Origin: Comamonadaceae bacterium
Lineage (GTDB): Bacteria; Pseudomonadota; Gammaproteobacteria; Burkholderiales; Burkholderiaceae_C
Length of the DNA stretch: 16,776 nt
Assembly (NCBI GenBank): GCA_947464665.1
Contig: CANHXV010000024.1
Span: forward strand, 1-16,776
Direction: 5' to 3'
The notes under the pieces are model-generated. The model ran no database searches. It was not told the origin of the DNA and saw nothing but the letters and a program-made list of their open reading frames with translations. Shown here in pieces: positions 13,714 through 16,776 of this stretch; position 1 is the first letter of the stretch; each line of letters starts with the position of its first letter. A program made the position numbers and the translations under genes.

Positions 13714-14998
13714 TTCTTGATGAGTGAAGCGTTGGCACAAAAATTCTACTGATGCGATCCATGGCACACCAGTAAAAGTCTTGGTGCCAACCTGCACAAG
13801 GGAAGACCACACCTTGCATCCAGCCGCCTGTGTTGACGCGCGATTTTTCTTGGCCGTTTTCAATGTCAAGGACCACCAGTTGCTCTTTGAAGCGTTTGTA
13901 ATCATTAACGCACAACTCGCCCGTGCTTGGAAATAAAACCATGTGACTGGCTGCGCCAAATGGGGTGTGATGCCAAAGCGCTGTTAATTGGACATGTCCT
14001 TTGTTGTCGTCAGGGTCTGAAATGCGCCAAGCGCGCAAATGACGATTGGCAGAATCGAAGCCCACCACAATTCTGCGCGAGACATCCACCAAGGGTGGGT
14101 TGGTGATGCTGCCATGCGGCAATCCACTGACAGCCCAACTTTGAAAAGTCTCTGAATGGTTCAAGGAAACTCTGATCAATCGATTGGGTGCGGCATTGAC
14201 GCCTGCACCCAGCATGCTCATCAAGTAGTTGTGCTTGCCGTTGTCCATAAACCAGCCATTATTACCCTCTATCACCATGTCCCAGCCATAACTTTGGGAT
14301 GCGTCATTTAAATAGTGGCACTGCCAATCTGGATCTCGAATCAAACGTTGCGAGGTTTCGTTCCAGTGAAAGCGCCATACCTTTGTCACGCCTACCAAAT
14401 AGACGGTATTGCCGTGCGCACTCAGCCTGGCGATAGAGGCTTCAGGGCAGATGACATCGTTGCATGCGGATTTGAAGGTGTCAGGTTTAAGGATGGTAAG
14501 TTGAGCAGGCGTGGTGGCCGATAAATTTTTGGTCACAATCAAACCGTTGTCTAGCACCACAAACGAGTTGTAGGGCTCGTTGAGGGGCAACAAATAGGTC
14601 GATAACAAGTTGCATTGACGATCGAGCTTGTGCGCGTAGCGTCCGTAAACGACATACAAGTTGCCATTGATGTGGACGGCCATCCCACCAGGCCACATCG
14701 GCCCCCCTTGCAAGGTCGGGGACCGATACAAGGTGTTGAGTGACTCAGGATCAATTCGGGTAACACTGGCAGAAGTGGGCAAACCGATGTGCGATCGAAT
14801 AACGGAATGTGAAAGCAGAAATACTTCGCCAGGTGCGCCTAGCACCGCCATGGTCGACATGTGAGTTCTCTTTGAGGTGCATTGCAGGACGGTCTCTGAT
14901 TGAATGTTCAATCCGCCGCCTTTCCGAGGCACTTGAAGCCGTGATGGCCCGCCGTCTTCAGAAGGCCATGGACTGTCAAAGTAGCCTGTGTGGGTCAT
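13700..14998 (-). CDS. Uncharacterised protein, probable beta-propeller
   Basis: I do not recognise this 432-residue protein. It is rich in short beta-strand-like stretches ending in Asp/Gly/Asn turns: 'GGMAVHINGNLYVVYG', 'NSFVVLDNGLIVTK', 'ARLSAHGNTVYLVG', 'WDMVIEGNNGWFMDNG', 'RRIVVGFDSANRHLRAWRI' and 'LFPSTGELCVNDY'. These repeat about every 45-60 residues, as in a beta-propeller. There is no signal peptide or membrane helix; the N-terminus contains an unusual 'SPWPSEDGGPSRLQ'. Its start overlaps the sulfatase stop in ATGA, so both are made together. The product could be a cytosolic binding or lactonase-type enzyme, or an accessory factor of the sulfatase. Met47 is an alternative start but would lose the coupling. 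Confidence 0.75.
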   Translation of the reverse strand: MTHTGYFDSPWPSEDGGPSRLQVPRKGGGLNIQSETVLQCTSKRTHMSTMAVLGAPGEVFLLSHSVIRSHIGLPTSASVTRIDPESLNTLYRSPTLQGGPMWPGGMAVHINGNLYVVYGRYAHKLDRQCNLLSTYLLPLNEPYNSFVVLDNGLIVTKNLSATTPAQLTILKPDTFKSACNDVICPEASIARLSAHGNTVYLVGVTKVWRFHWNETSQRLIRDPDWQCHYLNDASQSYGWDMVIEGNNGWFMDNGKHNYLMSMLGAGVNAAPNRLIRVSLNHSETFQSWAVSGLPHGSITNPPLVDVSRRIVVGFDSANRHLRAWRISDPDDNKGHVQLTALWHHTPFGAASHMVLFPSTGELCVNDYKRFKEQLVVLDIENGQEKSRVNTGGWMQGVVFPCAGWHQDFYWCAMDRISRIFVPTLHSSRNEHA

Positions 14999-16776
14999 GC
15001 GCTAACTTGTTTTTTGCGACGCCAAAACCACAACAAGCCGAAGACCAAGGCCGAGAAAAAGGTCATTAAATGCCATTGATAACGAGGCCAGTAAACAAAC
15101 ACCAATGAGTTGACAATGACTTGCTCGATGGGGTCGTAAGCTTTGGGCATGTCTAGAACGCCATTGGCCTTTGACCACTTGGCGTAATCGGCCTGCAAGG
15201 TTTGAAATAATTCAGGCAGCGCCTGCTGCAGGTCTTGGGTTTCACCGGGATCTTTCACAATGTTGTAGAGGTGCCACTGCCCATCGCCGACAGGTGCTAA
15301 GTTGCTGAGCAATTTGTAATCGCCTTTGAACAAAGCTTTGTTGCCTGAGAGCTCATAGCCTAGCACTTCGTCGGGGCCTCGCACTCGTTTGGCAGTGCCA
15401 GAGATCACTGGTAACAAACTGTGGCCTGTTAACGGATAAATGGTTTGGCCTTTGTAGGTGGTACCGGGGTGTTGCACTTTGGCTAGATCCAACAAGGTGG
15501 GCACGATGTCATTGACATGCGTCAGACTTTGATGGATGCGCGGGCTTGCGTCTTTCATCATGTTGGGCACGCCAGAAATAATCAAAGGGACTCGAATGCC
15601 ACCCTCGCCCGCAAAAAACTTGTAGGTGCTCAGGGGTGATGTGGCAGCACGCGCCCAGTTGGGACCAATCACGCTGTAGGCCCCCTTGCTGCCCAGTCTG
15701 TCAAAGTCGCGGTTGTAGTGTTGATCTAGCCACCACCGGCCAACAGCGAGGGCATAGGGATCGGTCGCTTCAGCGCCGTTGTCTGACAAAAAAACAAAGA
15801 CGGTGTTGTCGTATTCGCCGGTCTCTTTAAGGTGCCCTATGAGCCTGCCAATCTGATGGTCCATGGCTTCGGCCATGGCGGCATAGACCTCCATGCGCCT
15901 TGCTTGATAGGCCTTGTCGGTCTCACTCAATGAGTCCCAGGCAACATGGGTGCTGGGCAAAGGGGCCATGGGTGTGTTGAGGGGCATGAGCCCCAACTCG
16001 ATGGCTTTATTGCGCCTTTCTTGGCGCAAGACATCCCAGCCTTTGTTGTATTTGCCCTTGTATTTTTCAATGAATTCTTGGGGGGCTTGAACAGGAATGT
16101 GATTGGCTTGAAACGCAACATAGGCAAAGAAAGGTTTGTCTAACTTGGCGTCTGTTTTGAGATACTCGAGTGTCTTGTTGATGTAAAACTCAGAAGAGTA
16201 AAACTCCTTCGGCATCTTGGCCTCTTTGCCATTGTCGTACCAATAGACTTTGTCAGTGAGGTCTAAATACAGTTTGCCTGTTTCCCAATTGTCTGCACCG
16301 CTGTCGCCCAAGACCAAGGACCGGTCAAAGCCGCGGGCAGGGGGGAGGTTGTGGGGCTCCTTGCCCACGTGCCATTTGCCAGCCACATAAGTTCGGTAAC
16401 CACTGTCTTGAAGCAACGAGGCTATTGTGACCACCCGATTGTTGAGCACACTCAAGTAACCCGCGCGGCCCACATGCGACAGCGGAATGGTTTCGCGCAT
16501 GTTGCCCACGCCATTCAAATGGTTGTCGACGCCCGTGAGCAACATCGAGCGCGTGGGTGAGCAAGACGCACTGACATGGAAATTAGAAAAGCGCATGCCT
16601 TTTTGCGCCAATTGGTTGAGGTGGGGCGTGTGCATCTCGCCGCCAAATGCGCCGACATCACTGAAGCCCCAATCGTCCGCCAACATGACCACCATGTTAG
16701 GGCGCTTGGCCAAAGCGCTTGTGCAGATGATGCACATCAGGGCCGATAAAGTGACCCCCCATGCGTTTCTGAAACG
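14995..16776 (-). CDS. Arylsulfatase-type sulfatase with C-terminal membrane anchor (5' end outside window)
   Basis: Sulfate-ester hydrolase of the formylglycine family, of the bacterial arylsulfatase (Pseudomonas AtsA-like) branch. The frame is open without a stop to the right edge (16776); the residues before the Met at 16737 ('FRNAWGVTLSALMCIICTSALA') read as a signal peptide, so the true start lies beyond the window. Counted from that Met, the active-site motif is C59-S-P-T-R63 in 'CSPTRSMLLTG'; Asp21-Asp22 ('LADDWGFSD'), 'GKWHVGKEP' and 'LSDNGAEA' supply the other metal and substrate residues. The C-terminus has a hydrophobic helix ('WHLMTFFSALVFGLLWFW') and a basic tail, so the enzyme is periplasmic and tethered to the inner membrane. 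It is the first visible gene of the minus-strand operon. Confidence 0.93.
   Translation of the reverse strand, partial: RFRNAWGVTLSALMCIICTSALAKRPNMVVMLADDWGFSDVGAFGGEMHTPHLNQLAQKGMRFSNFHVSASCSPTRSMLLTGVDNHLNGVGNMRETIPLSHVGRAGYLSVLNNRVVTIASLLQDSGYRTYVAGKWHVGKEPHNLPPARGFDRSLVLGDSGADNWETGKLYLDLTDKVYWYDNGKEAKMPKEFYSSEFYINKTLEYLKTDAKLDKPFFAYVAFQANHIPVQAPQEFIEKYKGKYNKGWDVLRQERRNKAIELGLMPLNTPMAPLPSTHVAWDSLSETDKAYQARRMEVYAAMAEAMDHQIGRLIGHLKETGEYDNTVFVFLSDNGAEATDPYALAVGRWWLDQHYNRDFDRLGSKGAYSVIGPNWARAATSPLSTYKFFAGEGGIRVPLIISGVPNMMKDASPRIHQSLTHVNDIVPTLLDLAKVQHPGTTYKGQTIYPLTGHSLLPVISGTAKRVRGPDEVLGYELSGNKALFKGDYKLLSNLAPVGDGQWHLYNIVKDPGETQDLQQALPELFQTLQADYAKWSKANGVLDMPKAYDPIEQVIVNSLVFVYWPRYQWHLMTFFSALVFGLLWFWRRKKQVSA

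Noticed and set aside
13714..13959. N-terminal extension of the SDR to 13959
   Set aside because: Overlaps the coding end of the propeller-like gene and adds non-SDR residues ahead of the cofactor loop.
1..16776. CRISPR arrays, defence genes, insertion sequences, tRNA or rRNA genes
   Set aside because: No regularly spaced repeats, transposase, nuclease or helicase-like proteins, or RNA-gene signatures were seen on reading both strands.

Overview
This window looks like chromosomal DNA of a betaproteobacterium, most likely Burkholderiales/Comamonadaceae. The basis is a TRAP transporter next to a lone Bug/TctC-type receptor, the Burkholderiales-style hydroxyacid dehydrogenase, and moderate-to-high GC. 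This is a family-level guess from gene content; no rRNA or marker gene is present. There are no tRNAs, CRISPR arrays, insertion sequences or phage genes.

Region A (1-8075, all + strand) is a compact sugar-acid operon. Its order is: 3' part of dctP (TRAP receptor, cut by the left edge), dctQ, dctM, a D-2-hydroxyacid dehydrogenase, a LigI-like amidohydrolase, a beta-propeller lactonase, galactarate dehydratase (garD) and a Bug/TctC receptor. Most junctions are tight: dctQ/dctM are 2 bp apart, and ATGA overlaps occur at dehydrogenase/amidohydrolase and lactonase/garD. GarD is the anchor identification. The amidohydrolase has Asn where the hydrolase LigI has its catalytic Asp, which matches what is known of D-galactarolactone isomerase. 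I therefore infer uptake of a hexuronate or aldarate, lactone isomerisation, lactone hydrolysis to galactarate, then dehydration to 5-dehydro-4-deoxy-D-glucarate. Uronate dehydrogenase and the later enzymes are not in the window. A perfect 10-bp inverted repeat between dctP and dctQ may set receptor/permease stoichiometry.

Region B (8148-16776) looks different: lower GC by eye and hydrolase-rich. A ferritin-like 'metal-dependent hydrolase' (-) diverges from a membrane-anchored sulfatase (+). Their shared 186-bp spacer holds a perfect 16-bp palindrome resembling a TetR-family operator. Convergent to that sulfatase lies a five-gene minus-strand operon, read from the right edge leftward: a second sulfatase of the CSPTR type with a C-terminal membrane anchor (start outside the window), an unrecognised repeat-rich probable beta-propeller protein, a short-chain dehydrogenase, a membrane-anchored RNase Z/AtsA-like metallo-beta-lactamase-fold hydrolase, and a haloalkane dehalogenase-like alpha/beta hydrolase with all catalytic residues. 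Genes 1-4 are coupled by overlaps or 2-bp gaps. The set suggests stepwise breakdown of a sulfated (possibly halogenated) organic ester or alcohol, but the substrate cannot be read from the sequence. Region B is the best candidate here for an undescribed pathway.
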